From: Catenaria anguillulae PL171
Taxonomy: Eukaryota; Blastocladiomycota; Blastocladiomycetes; Blastocladiales; Catenariaceae
DNA: 64,000 nt
Assembly: GCA_002102555.1 (NCBI GenBank)
Contig: MCFL01000001.1
Coordinates: 1,116,001-1,180,000, forward strand
Reading direction: 5' to 3'
Position numbers and translations under genes: made by a program. Shown here in pieces: positions 1 to 12,811 of this stretch (the first letter of the stretch is position 1; each line of letters starts with the position of its first letter). A model generated the notes under the pieces. The model was not told the DNA's origin and searched no databases. It saw only the letters and a program-made list of their open reading frames with translations.

Positions 1-276
1 TTTGGTCGACGAGAAAGTGGCAATTGTCCACCATGGGATCCACGCGGTGAGCAAATGGCGCCGCGGTGCCAACGGCGCGCGTGACGAGGTGACCACTGGC
101 CAAGACCGGCCAGGTGTCTGGTCGAGTTGCTGGAAATGGAGCAGGTTGGAGCGGTGGTCAAAGACGTGACGAATCAAGCTGTGCTGTGGGCGGTAACGAT
201 TTTTGTCTATAGATTTGGCGAAGCTGATGTAGTCCTGGTGGTCAAAGGACAAGCCAAGAGTGGAAGATGCGGCCAT
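1..276 (-). CDS. Possible 5' part of a gene running off the left edge
   Basis: On the minus strand a reading frame is open from about position 476 to the window edge, with its first ATG at 276. It gives about 92 codons with no stop (starts MAASSTLGLSFDHQDY). The composition is protein-like, with few low-complexity runs, but I recognise no domain and cannot see the end. It could be a chance open frame in GC-rich DNA or another member of the dispersed families described below. The call rests only on openness and composition. Confidence 0.25.
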   Translation of the reverse strand, partial: MAASSTLGLSFDHQDYISFAKSIDKNRYRPQHSLIRHVFDHRSNLLHFQQLDQTPGRSWPVVTSSRAPLAPRRHLLTAWIPWWTIATFSSTK

Positions 277-651
277 AATCCCATGAAGGTTGGTTCTGGC
301 CTGCTGATAACAGAATGTTCGTGAGCGAATCGGAATTGAGCTTTTTGCAGAGCGACTAAAAAATGTTGTTCCGTCATCAGTCAGAAGCCCAGCAAGCGCT
401 GACGTTGAATGGGGTGAGCTGCTACAGATGGTGAATCCTAAAAGACCGGAAAAGCACAAAATTCAGCGTGCGGACTTGGATTCACGGTCACTGCCAAGCA
501 ATGGTCGTGTGAGTGCCCAAACGTCTAGTAGCATCTCAGTCGGCAGCAGGCCGTACGCCGTGGCCGCATCAACCCCCATCATTCAGGTGTCTATCGCAAC
601 TGAATGACATACTGACATTCTACCCTCCCCCTTGGCGGTCGCATTCTATTC
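277..651. other. Intergenic, nothing recognised
   Basis: This stretch lies between the putative edge gene and the 3' end of the next minus-strand gene. No RNA gene, repeat or promoter motif was recognised. Confidence 0.4.
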
Positions 652-3067
652 TCACGGTCCATGCTCATGGAACACCTTTCCCCAATCCCATCCACACTCC
701 TTCAACCCCGCCGCCACCACCCGCGAAGTCGCATTCAACGACTTTATCGCGCTGAGAAACGGGTAGCTCTCGCGAATGTGCTCGGGCAACACACCCAAGA
801 TGGCCACAACCGCCTGCTTGTCCCCGCCCTCGCCCGCACGCCGGAGCGCAGAAACGGCATGGTGGAACTTGAGCCTGGGCCCGAGGGCTGCAATCGTGTG
901 GGTCGAAAACAAAAGCCATACCCACACACACGTGTCTTTACTCCAGCACACGTGTTCCTTGGCGAACGCGGGGTCGAGCGAGTGGATTTGGTCAAACAGG
1001 AAGCGCGCCATGGCTTGGTCCAGTCCGGTGGATATGGTGGTGATGGACCGAATGGCAGCTTGAAATCCAGTGCTGATGGAAGGGACCAGGTTGACATTGA
1101 ATACCGAGTTGGGTTGTGGTACAGGCGGTTCTTGACCGGCAAGTGCGCTGCTGACAATGGTCATGATGTTTGGCACAATGCTGGTTTGTGCTTCGAGATG
1201 CTGGCACTCGTGACGAGGGTGAAGGATCAAGTATGACAAGTACACAGCGACCGCACACAAGGCACTTTGCACAGACAGGCTTGGATCGGTCAGCACGTAC
1301 GGCTCACGTGCCACATGTTGCCGATAGATGACATGGAACAAAGCCTTTCCGAGCAATCGGGCACGCTCCATGTTGGGTCGGTTGGCCTCGTGGAGGTCGA
1401 CTTGGTCGGGGAACCGGTTGAGCCAAGCGACTGCAAACCGAGCAAGATCCAAGGGGGTGTGAAGCTGTGCGTCGAAGAGAAGAATTGCGAGCAAAGCTGT
1501 CGATAGCGAGCCAGAAACATCAATGACAAACTCGGTGGGACAGATGCCTGCGTCAATGACGTGGTTCAAGAGCGTCGTCGCGACCCGACGAGCGGTCGAG
1601 TCCACAGCATCGGGTGTGTAAAGCAGTAGCGCTGCAAACATAATACGCCAAGTTAGCATCAAAAACAGTGGGAAATCGGCGGGATCGATGCGCACCAGCT
1701 CGAATCATGTCATGCAGCGACTCTTTGCTCGCCTGATGCTGGATCATGACCCAAGCTTGACGATCCGTGTCTGAGGCAAGGCATGCGTTCCACATCAACC
1801 GACCCATTCCAAATGAGTCCAGAAGGTCATGCTCGGTGGCAGCCGCAAGCAGTTGATTCTGCGCGTCCACCGACATGTCGGCGTTGCTGGCCATCCACTT
1901 GACAATCTTTTGCCCAAGGTAGTAGCGGCTGTGCGGGCGATCGGCCAGTTGTGCGAGCTTGGGCACATCGAACTTGAAAAACAGCTCAAGAAACACGCTG
2001 CAATCGCCTGCATTGGTCGAAATGTCACCGGTCTCTTCAAAGTCGTATGTGAATCCATGGTCCGTGAGCCAGTGCATAACTTGGATTGCACGGGAGGCCG
2101 ATTTGCATTCCCACAAAGTTGACATCATGCCATGGAATACGGAGCGCCATTTTGTCATGTGAGGGACGCAAACGGCTGAGTCAAATGAGAAGACGTCCTG
2201 AATGACTTGAAGAACATGAGGAGACCAATCAAGTGCGGCCAGCGTCGTCAGGAAGAGGGAAAGTGGGATGGGCGAGTCGTCGTCGAATCGGATGTATGCG
2301 AATGTTTCTCGGACACGGTAGCGATTATCCATGGCAAGCTGAACCCACCGTGAGAGCGGATGCGATTCGGTCGCGAGGTTGGGCAAAATGCCAAGCAGGT
2401 GGAGAAGCGTGTGCCGTAGCAAATCGGGTTGGCCAGCACGGATAAAGTAGGCGACAAGTTGAAAGCCGTCCGGCACCAACATCCACGACACGTGCTTGAG
2501 CGGCTCTGCACGTTTGGGTGAACCATAGAGATTCATGGAGTTTGGTTCATTGTTTTGGGTGTCCACGGGAACAAACAGCTCATCCAGTCGCATGCCCAAA
2601 AGGGCCTGATTTTGTCGATACGGTGCGGCGTGACGCCGGAACGGCCCAGCAAAGAGCCAGTTGATCAAGCCGTCGGTCAGGATGGGTTCCGGCAACGGCG
2701 CATCAGGTGCGAGCGCACATGCGAACGGGCAGTCGTTGAATTTGACATGCGCCGCGGGTAACCAGGGCAAGCGGCCCTTGAGAAAATATGAGAGGCGAGA
2801 TTGCACCTGACGGACTTCGGCGAAATACTCGAACAGAATCGACTCGCATTCATACGCGACCAGTTCCTGGGGCAAGGGTGAGGCGAAGATGACTTGATGG
2901 ATCCACGCCAAGCGGCCCGGTTGTAATGTGCTGCTGCCCTGGAACTCGGCCGACAGGGTGCGGCTTGTGGCAGGCAAGTGAGGACTTGGCCGCGTGAGGA
3001 TGAGGACGTCAATCAAGAGTTCATGCGGCAAGATGTCGAACGGCGTTGGCGATGAATGTGCGCCCAT
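652..3067 (-). CDS. F-box-like lineage-specific protein, 783 aa
   Basis: Two exons: 3067-1696 and 1631-652. The 64-nt intron (1632-1695) has donor GTGCGC, branch GCTAAC and acceptor TTTGCAG; splicing joins the two frames exactly. The N terminus (FDILPHELLIDVLIL) resembles an F-box helix, after which I see only helical, Trp-rich sequence with no recognised domain. Segments such as LINWLFAGPFR, VPDGFQLVAYFIRAG and IQVMHWLTDHG reappear in diverged form in the protein at 40022-41137, so this belongs to a local gene family. If the F-box is real it would recruit an SCF ubiquitin ligase; that is inference. It is divergent from COG4, with 406 bp between the two ATGs. Confidence 0.6.
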
Positions 3068-3473
3068 TTTGACAATTGCATTGGGTACACGTATGTATGA
3101 TTGGCCGGGCCAGTTAAGTAGCGATTCTCACGAAGGTGGTCATAGGTCTTTATGGCCTCGCCTGTTGTCGGCCCAGTCTCGCGTATCGAACAGTTGCCTG
3201 ACTCGGGTGCTTTCACATCGTTGAGTTGACCGCACGATCGACTCGGCAATGACATGACATGGGATGAGGATACCTGGTACCATTTGTCGGGGTTCCGAGA
3301 CTGGGCTGGGGCGACACAACATGCACATCGTGAGGAGGACACTCATCCAGCAGCAGACGTGTGACGGCCACAGGCGCACGGCCAATGTGCCCTTGAACCA
3401 GAGATCATTGCCAGCAGGTTTATGGAGCCATGACGCCATGAACCGATCCTGAAAAACACTCTATGAAATCCCT
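3068..3473. promoter_or_regulatory. Divergent intergenic region between F-box-like gene and COG4
   Basis: 406 bp separate the two start codons, so both promoters must lie here. No TATA-like element stands out. Confidence 0.4.
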
Positions 3474-6389
3474 ATGCCTGCGGCACACACTCCTCTCATG
3501 ACTTCCGCCAGGCCCGTTGCCGCCAACGGCACCCCGAATGCCTCGGATCAAGCTCCATTCGTCCCGGCAGACCAGGCGGCAGCCGTTGCCACGCCACCCA
3601 ACTCGGTCAAGACTGACCCAGAACAAATCTCAACGCTGGCCGAGGTGCACGCCGCACTTGACGCACTCAATGCCCTCGAAGACTCGCTGACGGCCGAGCT
3701 TTCCGTGCTCACGAGTGTGCCGCTCTCAACGCCCGCCGCGTTTCTGGCCGACAAATCGTACGCACTTGCACTGAATACCAGCCTACAACGAGCTGACCTG
3801 GAACTCATTAGACCGGAAATCGCCATGCTCATGGGCCAATCCGCGCAGCTTCTCGCGCTTGCCTCGGAAAGCGATTCGCTCACCATGACGCTCGGATCAC
3901 AACTCAAGTCGCTCGACCTCGAGCTGGTTTGTGCCCGCTTTCTTCTTTTCACTCAAGGTTCCCTTGACTGTTTTTCACTAATGATTTTGGAACCACAGCG
4001 CCACCTCGACAAAGCCATTGATCGCATCCACCTTCTCACCGACATCAAGGGCTGCGCAACCAACGTTCAATCCGCCATGGCGGTTGCCGATTGGGAAACC
4101 GCAGCAGGTTACGTCGAGCGGCACCTTGAGCGTATCAAGGCAATGCCTCCTCCCGCAGCCCTCGCCCCCTCGCGTCCCGCCGCTTCCACCGTGCCACCAG
4201 CTGGCACCGACACGCTCCCGGCAACCCCGCGCATGTCGCTTGCCGAATTCGAAGACCTGCCACCATCCCTGCAATCGCTGTTCCCGCACCACACGTCGAT
4301 CGAGCGCGACCTGCGGCACGCCGAAGCTATTCTCGACTCGACCCGCGCAGACCTCAAGCAAGCTCTGACATCGGAATTTCAACGCGCAGGCGACCCTGCC
4401 CACCCAGATTCGCCCGCCTTGCTGCGTTGCGTGTCGCTGTTCCCACGCATTGGCGAGCACGAGCTAGGCGTGTCGCTGTTTGCCGCCTATCTTGCCAGCA
4501 TGCTTGCCGACCGGTGCCGGGCCGTTGCCGCCGATGTGCACCAGCTCGGGCCCGCAGCCAACGTGCAGCTCATGACCAAAGTGTTTGAAAACATTGCATT
4601 GCTTGTGGACCAGAATGCAGGCATGATTGAGGAAAAGTACGGCCACGGGTATGCGTTGATCTTGTTGCAGCATTTGCACGCCGAGGGCGCACGCCAGGGA
4701 CTCGACTTGGTGCGTGGGTGGATGGACAAGCGTCGCGTCGACCACTTGTTGGGCATGGCTCGGCAGGCCGTCGACTTGTCTGCACGCGAGCTCGACGCGA
4801 CGCTTGCCGAGATGGTGGCCGTGGTTCAGCACACCGACTTGTTTTACCGGTTCTTGAGGCATCGTGGACGCGCCGAGGTTGCCGGCATTCGTGCGGCGGC
4901 GGCCGCCGGCAATGCCGGCATGCAGGCGCTGGCAACCAAGATTGACGACCAGCCAAAGACCCTTGCGCCCGAAACGGGCCTGCCGCTCATGGGCGACCTG
5001 GAAGGCGTTGCAATCAAGGAAATGTCCAACCATTATATTGCACTTGAGTCGGCATACTTCAAGTCCAACGTAGCACGTGCCATGGATCTCGACATGCAGA
5101 CTGCGGGCGGCGATGCCGACGCGAACGGGCCGCTCATGAGTGCGTGCGTCGACGATGTGTTTTACTTGTTGAAAAAGTGCGTGTTTCGCGCGCTGGCAAC
5201 GAGGGATTTGGACGTGGCGTGCACCGTGTTGCAAGAGTTTGAAAGTGTCGTGCAGGGCGAGTTTGTGGGCGGATTGCAAGGGAGACTCGAAGGTTTATTG
5301 GAGGCATTTGCGGGCGAGCCGAGGGCAGACACGAGGGCCGGGTTGATGGTACATTCGTTCCGTTCGCTCAACCTGCGATTTTTGTTGTCGATGCAGCGGC
5401 CAAACTTACATCACTGACGGATCACTTCCCAGATGCAACTCAACAACCTTCAGCAAGTGGTTGTCTATATGCCGAAATTCCTCGACGAAGTCGAGCGCTC
5501 AATCCAACCACTGGTCCGCCTACTCCCAACCACCTCGTCACTGCCCGACGTGTCGCAGTCCGCCTCCACCCTCGACATGCCCGACGTGGACCCCAAACTG
5601 GCCCAGCTTCTCGCCAAGCGCCGTGAAAAAGTCGCATTTTCGCTTGGCCCCTACAATCGACTTGCGCACTCTGTGGCGCAAGTCGTGCACAAGCACCTCG
5701 ACGACATGTTTGAGACGTTTTTGCGGTCCAAGGTCCAGGGACTGCTCAAGCAGTACCTGTACACAAACTACACCATGGACGAGGACGAGTACACACAGCT
5801 GGCCGCGGCCAATGCATACATTGGCAACAATACCCGGTTTGTGAATGCATTTAGCGGGCTTGTTGCTAACAGCAAGGTACATTTTCCTTGTCGTTCCCTC
5901 GATTGCTTTCCCTTAGCTTACCCATGCCGTGTGTAACCCCCCCCCAATTCACAGAACGAGCTTTTGCCCGCCAACATGCACGTGCTGCTCCTGGTCATGG
6001 TCGACTTTTGCATCAAGTACTGGGAATCGCTCATTCTCACGCAACGTTTCTCGCAATTCGGTGCCTTGTACCTGGAGCGCGACGTGCGGTCGTTTGCGTC
6101 GTATGCGACCTCGGAAGCCTCGCGCACGGCCGGCGCGGCCGAGCCCGCGGGTGGGGCGGGCGGAGGCGGTGCGTCGTTGACATGGGCACATAGTTTGCGT
6201 GAAAAGTTGGCCGGGTTGCATCAGATTATCACCTTGTTGACGGTGAGTGAGCCCGCAGAGGTGTTGGATTATTGGGGTCCAAAGGCGGTGGCACCCATTG
6301 AGTGGAAGCTGAAGGAGAAGCAGGTCAGGCAGGTGTTGGGGTTGAGGGTCGAGTTTGGGGCCGAGGAGATTGCGAAGCTCAAGTTGTAG
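3474..6389 (+). CDS. COG4: Conserved oligomeric Golgi complex subunit 4
   Basis: Subunit of lobe A of the COG tethering complex, which acts in retrograde intra-Golgi vesicle traffic. Proposed exons: 3474-3926, 3999-5348, 5433-5876 and 5955-6389, giving about 893 aa, slightly longer than animal and yeast COG4. The C terminus (QVRQVLGLRVEFGAEEI followed by KLKL) matches the signature end of COG4, and the N-terminal coiled coil (HLDKAIDRIHLLTDI, then a CATNVQSA helix) fits the family. Intron 1 is 72 nt, a multiple of three, has no stop, and carries a CACTAAT branch. The third-exon start (MQLNNLQQVVVYM) follows an 84-nt intron with donor GTACAT; an alternative donor at about 5384 exists. Residues around 180-240 are Ala/Pro-rich. 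Confidence 0.93.
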
Positions 6390-6663
6390 TTGGATACATG
6401 TATGTCCATATTTGCACATCTTTCAGTGTTTACTTTATGCGTGGGGAAGGCAGGAGTATGTGGTGGTATATAGAATGAGAGGGAGGAGTTGTGAAAGGGG
6501 GGCGAGTGAGACCAGCAAAAGAAAACAACGAGCATTCAGAGATAACGAGGGTCACAACGGTGCAGCAATGCAAAAAAACGGCCAATGGATGCCAGGGTGA
6601 AGATGCCGAGCGGGTACCGAGAATTAAATAGAAATGTACAGATATCGCAACCAAATGGCACAG

Positions 6664-7844
6664 TTACAGTGCCAATCCCGCCGTCCGCCCAACCAACGCT
6701 CCGGCCTCCTCGGCCATTCCCTCGGTTGTTGCGTCTTGAAAGTAGGGATGCGCCAGCGCTTGATGTGCATTGTACCGCAAATTTGGGTCGTATGCCAGCA
6801 TGTTCTGTGGCAAAAAAAACGCCTACCTTAGAAATCGGTTGAGATCCCGCAAAGAACGACGTAGCAAGTGAGCATACCTCAATCAAATGCAGCGCATACT
6901 CTGGCGGGTTGGGGACAACAGACTCGAGAGGTTTTCCCCTCCATTGCGGAAACTCAATCTGAAAGTCGGGCATGTCTGCAACTTCTTTCCAAACCCGCGG
7001 GTCGGGTGTGCCGCGCAATTGAAAGATTTTGAAGAGCTGGTCAATCTCCGAGTCACCTAAAGGCAAAATGTCCACGTCAGTACATATGTACATGACTACG
7101 TTGACCAGGAGGCAAGTGATGAACCTGGAAACACGGCCTTGCCCGTAAGCATTTCCAAGAGGATACACCCAGCAGACCAAATGTCGACGGCAAACGAGTA
7201 GTTTTTCGATCCAAGCAAGATTTCGGGCGGACGGTACCACAAGGTGACGACCTCGTGTGTGTAGACGCGCATTGGGACATTGATGCCACGTGCTAGGCCA
7301 AAATCGGCGAGTTTGAGGTTGTAGTTTGCATCAATGAGAATGTTCTGATGTGATGGGGAGTAAATAGACAAGTCAGAACAAGGAGGAAGACACCTGAAAA
7401 AGTGTATCGGAAAGAAGTGTATACCTGAGGTTTCAGGTCCCGGTGAAAGATGCGATGGCGATGGCAAAAGTCGAGCGCCCTGAGCAGCTGCAAGGTAAAG
7501 CTCTTACAAAGTGTGTGGGGCAGGGGCAAATTCTTTGTCTGATCCATGAACATTTTGAGATCGTGGTCGACAAACTCGTAGACCAAGTGCAGCTGGCGAT
7601 GCGAGTACGTCACGTCGTGCAAGCGGACAATGTTTGGGTGGTTGAACTCGATGAGCAAGGCAACCTCACGCAGAGCCGTGGCAGGGACGCCATTGTCGTC
7701 GTTGTCAAAGCGGATGCGCTTGAGGGCAACGAGGCGGCCGGTGGCGAGGTCTCGGGCCTTGTAGACGACGCCATAGGTTCCTTCGCCAATCTTTTCGACG
7801 CACGAGTAGGAGCGGTCCGAGGAGTTGAAGTAGCCGTTGAGCAT
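6664..7844 (-). CDS. Cyclin-dependent kinase, CDK1/CDK2-like
   Basis: Ser/Thr kinase of the CMGC group. Four exons: 7844-7425, 7344-7125, 7056-6878 and 6804-6664 (introns of 80, 68, 73 and so on, with CTGAC-like branches), giving 319 aa, a normal CDK length. Visible motifs: [12 protein letters not shown] (Gly loop, with the regulatory Thr-Tyr), VALKRI (catalytic Lys), HRDLKPQN (catalytic loop), [19 protein letters not shown] (activation segment) and [12 protein letters not shown]. The cyclin-binding helix reads PATALRE rather than the PSTAIRE of CDK1. The [11 protein letters not shown] segment favours a CDK1/2-like identity, while the RPPE and PATALRE variants leave a CDK5/PHO85-like or divergent role open. 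It is divergent from coatomer gamma. Confidence 0.88.
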
Positions 7845-8358
7845 TGTCAGGTGTCGAGGTCGGGTTGGGAGGGGGAACGGAACCGCGTTTGGATGAACGG
7901 AGGGGGAACAACGACGGTAGGAGGGGGCGGGAAAGCCGAAAAAAAGAGGACCGAAAAAGACGGAATCAGGTGACTTGCGTGTGTTGCGTAGAGTTTTGTT
8001 GGGTGTGATGACTTGACGTGCTGTCCAGCACCGGTTGCATATTCAAGGCAGAGTATCAAGTTAGAGAGATCGTCGATCAGGTTTTTATCTGAGGTTGACG
8101 TGTCGCCCGCCGTGATCAAGATCGAGCTTCCGATCTGCACCTCAACGTCCGCCGACTCGAACTCGCCGCGCGGCGCCTATCCTCTGCAGTTCAGCTCAGT
8201 TGCCACGCCATTATTCATATCCTCTTGTCAAGTCAAGTCGATCAATGGATGGATGGACGACGGGGTCAATGAGCAATGCATATCTGATCCATCAACCACA
8301 CTCTCAACGATCACTATTATACCACAGCTCAATCACCACCACCAAATCAAAATCGAAC
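7845..8358. promoter_or_regulatory. Divergent intergenic region between CDK and coatomer gamma
   Basis: 513 bp lie between the two start codons. No specific site was recognised. Confidence 0.35.
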
Positions 8359-11300
8359 ATGGCCGGCAAGAAGGACGACGACACCTCGGCCGCCAACAAG
8401 GGCAGCTCGCCCTACGACAAGTCGCAGGTCCTCCAGGAGACCCGCGTCTTCAACGAGACCCCGCTCAACCCGCGCAAATCGCGCCTGCTCCTCGGCAAGG
8501 TCCTGGCCCTGCTCTACGCGGGCGAGCACCTGACCCGCCCCGAGGCCACCGACCTCTTCTTTGCCACCACAAAGCTCTTCCAGGCAAAGGACCCGGGCCT
8601 GCGCCAAATCATCTACCTCGTCATCAAGGAGCTCGCTGACAAGGCCGACGATGTGCTCATGGTCACCTCCTCGCTCACAAAGGACATCAACGCCAAGCCC
8701 GACGAGCTCTTTTCCAACAATACGGTCCTCTCGTCGGCCGCGTCCGCGTTCGGCTTCCGGTTTGGCGGCGGCTCGTCCTCGACTTCGTCGTCGTCGGCTG
8801 CCACCACCTCGCTCAACTCGGCCGCCTTGGCCCTCGGCGCAGGCGCGGGGCCTAGCGCGCTCATTGGCACCAACGTGTCACATCGCGCAGACGCCATCCG
8901 CGCCCTGTGCCGCGTCACGGACCCGAGCATGCTTGCTGCCATTGAACGCTTCCTCAAGCAAGCCATTGTCGACACGCACGCGGCCGTGTCGACCTCTGCC
9001 TTGATCGCGGCCTACCACCTCTCCGGTGTCACAAAGGACATTGTGCGCCGCTGGGCCAACGAGGTCCAAGAGGCTTTCACCTCGCCCAAGGTGGCCAACC
9101 CAGGTGCGCCTGGGTATTCGTCCACGTGTTACATTGTGCAGTACCACGCGCTCGGTCTGCTTTACCAGATCAGGCAACATGATCGAATGGCCGTGGCAAA
9201 GTTGGTCCAAGGGTTGGCGCGGTCGGGGGCCGTCCGGTCGCAGTGGGCACAATGTCTGCTTGTGCGGTTTGCCGTCAAGTGTTGCGAGGACGAATCGAGC
9301 TCATTTGGTGGCAAGTCCATGGTCAGCACCGAGGGCAGTGTCTCAGCGAGCATGTATGAGTTTTTGAAGGCTTTGTGCAAGTACGTTTTTGCTTTTTCCA
9401 TAGCACTCTTGCCCCGTCGGATGCCATTTGCTAACTATCAACGCCATGCGTCACTATAGTGCAAACGATATGGTCATGCTCGAAGCCGCCCGCGCCTTGT
9501 GCTCCATGGTCACTGACAACGCCGCCACATCCCTCACGGCCACCCAAGTGCAGCCTGCCATCCAAGCCCTCCAACAACTGCTCGCGTCCCCGAAACCCAC
9601 CCTCAAATTTGCAGCCTTGCGCACACTCAACCAACTCGCACAAATCAACCCGTCGCTCGTGTCCGCATGCAACCTCGACATGGAATCCCTCGTCAGCGAC
9701 TCGAACCGGTCGATTGCAACATTTGCCATCACAACGCTGCTCAAGACGGGCACGGAATCGTCCGTGGACCGCCTCATGAAACAAATTGCCGGGTTCATGT
9801 CCGAAATCTCGGACGAGTTCAAGGTCATTGTGATTGACGCCATCCGCGTGCTTGCCGTGAAATTCCCAAACAAGCAAGCCGTCATGTTGCAATTCCTGTC
9901 GGGCGTGCTGCGCGACGAGGGCGGGTACGAGTACAAGAAGGCCGTGGTGGAAGCCATCTTTGACTTGGTCCAGCGCATGCCCGAGTGCCTTGAGACGGCG
10001 CTCGCCCACCTGTGCGAGTTTATTGAAGATTGCGAGTTTACCAAGCTGGCTGTGCGCATTCTCAACCTGCTGGGCATTGAAGGCCCTCGCACAAAAGATC
10101 CGGCAAAGTACTTGCGGTACATTTACAACCGCGTCATTCTCGAAAACTCAAACGTGCGTGCTGCCGCAGTCACGGCACTCGCATCGTTTGGCGCGCGCGT
10201 CGATTCTGTGCGCCCGACCGTCCGCGTGCTGCTTTCGCGGTGCACGGACGATCCGGACGACGAGGTCCGCGACCGCGCAACGCTCTACTTGCGCATTCTC
10301 GACAATGAGCCGCTCCGCAAAAAGTACCTCATGAACGCCACGGCGTTTGCCTTGCCTGCGTTGCACGCCAAGCTCGGGTACTACACGGCACAACGTGCAT
10401 TTGATGCACCCTTGGACTTGGCGGCCGTGCCCAGGGTCGACAAGCGCGACGAGTTTGCTCGCGAGGTCAAGGCTCGGGCGCAAAGTCCGACACGTCAGGC
10501 CATGATGGCTGGCCCTGGGTCGCCCGGCACGTTGCCGTCATCGGCCACGGCGACCACTTCCTCGACGGCTGGCGTTGGTGGTGCAAGCGCAGGTGCAGGT
10601 GCAGGTGCAACGGCCGCATCGGCCGCACACTCGGCCACGCAAGCCGCCGCCGTGCTCGAAAAAGTGCCCGAACTTGCCCCGCTCGTGCCCTCGCTCTTCA
10701 AGTCGTCACCGGCCACCCCGCTCACCGACAAGGAAATGGAATATGTCGTGCACGTTGTCAAGCACGTGTTTGCCGAGTGGCTCGTGTTTGAGTATGTGGT
10801 GGTCAACACGGTGCCCGATGCGCTGCTCGAGCAGGTCACGGTGCAGATGGTACCCGATGTGCCCATTGATGCCGTCATGCGCCAAATGCTCGTGGTGCCT
10901 GCGCCAAGGATCGTCTGCGGAGCTCAGGAGCCAGCCAGGGTGTTTGTGGCGTTCCAGCGGGCGCCTGGGTCCGCGCCCATTGTATCGTTTGCGACCACGC
11001 TCAAGTATGTTGTCAAGGACTGCGATCCGGTCACGCATGAGCCGGATTCGGTGGAGGGGTACAATGACGAGTACAATGTACGCTCACACTTTGTTTTTCT
11101 TCTTTTTTTTTTCTCGTTTCCACCCGGATACTAACATTCATACACGCGATTGCAATGATCATAGCTCGAGGACGTGGACTTGACCCTCGCAGACTACATG
11201 CTTCCCACCGCCGTCCCCGACTTTTCCTCTGCCTGGTCGTCTCTCCCCGCCGAACTCATTCAAACCTTCCAAGTGCCCGGCACCCTGCACGCCTCGGTCG

Positions 11301-11533
11301 GTAACCTGCTCACGCTCTTGGGCATGCAAGCACTCGAAGGTTCCGGTAACGTGGCAAAGGACCGCGCGTCGCATGTGCTCGTCATGGCGGGCGTGTTCAT
11401 GGGTGGGTTCCCCGTGCTGGTGCGTGTGCGGCTGGCGGGCGAGCCCGGCGCAGGCGTCACGGCCATGGAGGTGGCGGTCAGGAGTTCGGTGGCCGAGGTG
11501 GCGCAGATGGTGGTGCAGGCCGTTCAGGGATGA
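8359..11533 (+). CDS. SEC21: Coatomer subunit gamma (COPI)
   Basis: Gamma subunit of the COPI coat, for Golgi-to-ER and intra-Golgi vesicles. Exons 8359-9380, 9460-11077 and 11165-11533 give 1002 aa, longer than the roughly 870-935 usual because of Ser/Ala/Gly insertions around residues 135-170 and in the hinge. The start is the ATG in GAACATGGCC, giving MAGKKDDDTSAANKG; an in-frame open stretch upstream lacks a better ATG. The adaptin-like N-terminal solenoid (ETRVFNETPLNPRKSR, LRYIYNRVILENSNVRAAAV) and the C-terminal appendage (LEDVDLTLADYMLP) are both recognisable. The introns of 79 and 87 nt have GTACGT and GTACGC donors; the first contains GCTAAC. Confidence 0.95.
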
Positions 11534-12102
11534 GTGACTGAGCATTCAGTGAGTTGGGAGCCTGGAGGTTGTGTGGTTATTGAATTTGTCTTTCTTGTTT
11601 CCTTCTTGTTTGGTTGCAGTCTCGGTATGAGTCGCACTACGGTAAATACACATGGTCCATTTTCACTTCTCGGCAACGTGGTGCCCGTCAGCGCAATGGC
11701 CGTCGATGTTCTGATCTCGACACAAGTCATGTAAACCTGACGCGGCACCTGCTCTTTCCCCAGGTTTTTTCGACCACAAGGGACATGATGTATCCTCGCC
11801 GTCTAGTTGGTAAATACGTGCTCGCTCATTCATCTCCGCCGTCGACTCAACACTGTCAATGATCCGACTGCTCACCGCCACTTTCTCTCTCCTCTCCTCA
11901 GACTGGGCCCTTCCCACCCTCCAATCAATCCAACCACACACCGTCCTCAACGGCATACGCTCTTCCCGCCACTTAGCAGTCTCTTGCTTGCTCGTGCCAC
12001 GGCTGCCTTCACCTTGAAACTCGCTGTAGTCACCGCCCGCTCATCATGCCCCGGCCAGAGGGCCTGCCCCGGTTGTCGCAAATCAAGTCGCACAACATCG
12101 AA
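11534..12102. other. Intergenic, downstream of coatomer gamma
   Basis: 3' flank of the coatomer gene. Apart from a short tandem repeat near its right end nothing was recognised. Confidence 0.4.
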
Positions 12103-12119
12103 TCAAGTCGCACAACATC
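12081..12119. repeat. Two-copy 20-bp tandem repeat
   Basis: The unit AATCAAGTCGCACAACATC occurs twice head to tail, starting at 12081 and 12101, with one base between copies. Confidence 0.85.
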
Positions 12120-12300
12120 TTGGCTTTGCCAACAAAGACAAACCCGGGTGACGTTCTTTGAGCCACCGAAGGTCATTCACAGCCTTGATGCCGTTGCTTG
12201 ATTGCGTTGTGGAAACGGTCTCCTTCATGCGCTGCACGAATGAATGGCCCATTTTGTCAAACAGCCGCTGACTTGTCAATACAGCGCCGTTCGCCGCGGA
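12103..12300 (-). pseudogene. Possible relic of the F-box-like family
   Basis: The minus frame ending at 12103 contains LFDKMGHSFVQRMKETV, then GIKAVNDLRWLKERHPG. This resembles the segment around IQVMHWLTDHG in the protein at 652-3067 and VEWLKARGVRV in that at 40022-41137. The similarity is short and was judged by eye. Upstream parts in the same frame look like random translation, so this is at most a fragment. Confidence 0.3.
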
Positions 12301-12811
12301 CAAGCGGAACATGGTCAATACGACAGGCCACTCGCGATGACAGGTTACAGTCCGTCGAGCTTGCTGGCCGCCGGGCGGCCAAGGATGCAGAGCAGCGGAC
12401 GCAAAACCGCCGCCTTGCCGTCGGTACGACACGTTCACGTTGGGTGATCGGTTGGAACGACCCGACCTGGAGATGCAAAACCAGGGTGTGGTCATCGAGA
12501 TCCAGGGGAGAGCGAATTGGGGTGCGAATGAGCGAGCTGCCACAGAGTAATTGTATCGAAAGAGTCGACCGGAAAACACTGTAGTGATAAATGTACCAAG
12601 GATCGGCTGTAAGCGGAACAAAAGAGAGAAATGGGATGAACAATGGATGAGTAGGATGATTTAAACGAAAGGAAAAACCAACACAATAATCAAGAACACA
12701 ATACACTAAAGGGAGATGGCAAGCAACAGGAAAGCAACGAAAGAGACACACGCCCAGTCATACAAACTAACGAAACATGAAACATGGGATCCGTACGATT
12801 ACACACCCACC

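Noticed and set aside
4464-5279. 271-codon minus-strand open frame
   Set aside because: Antisense of COG4 coding sequence.
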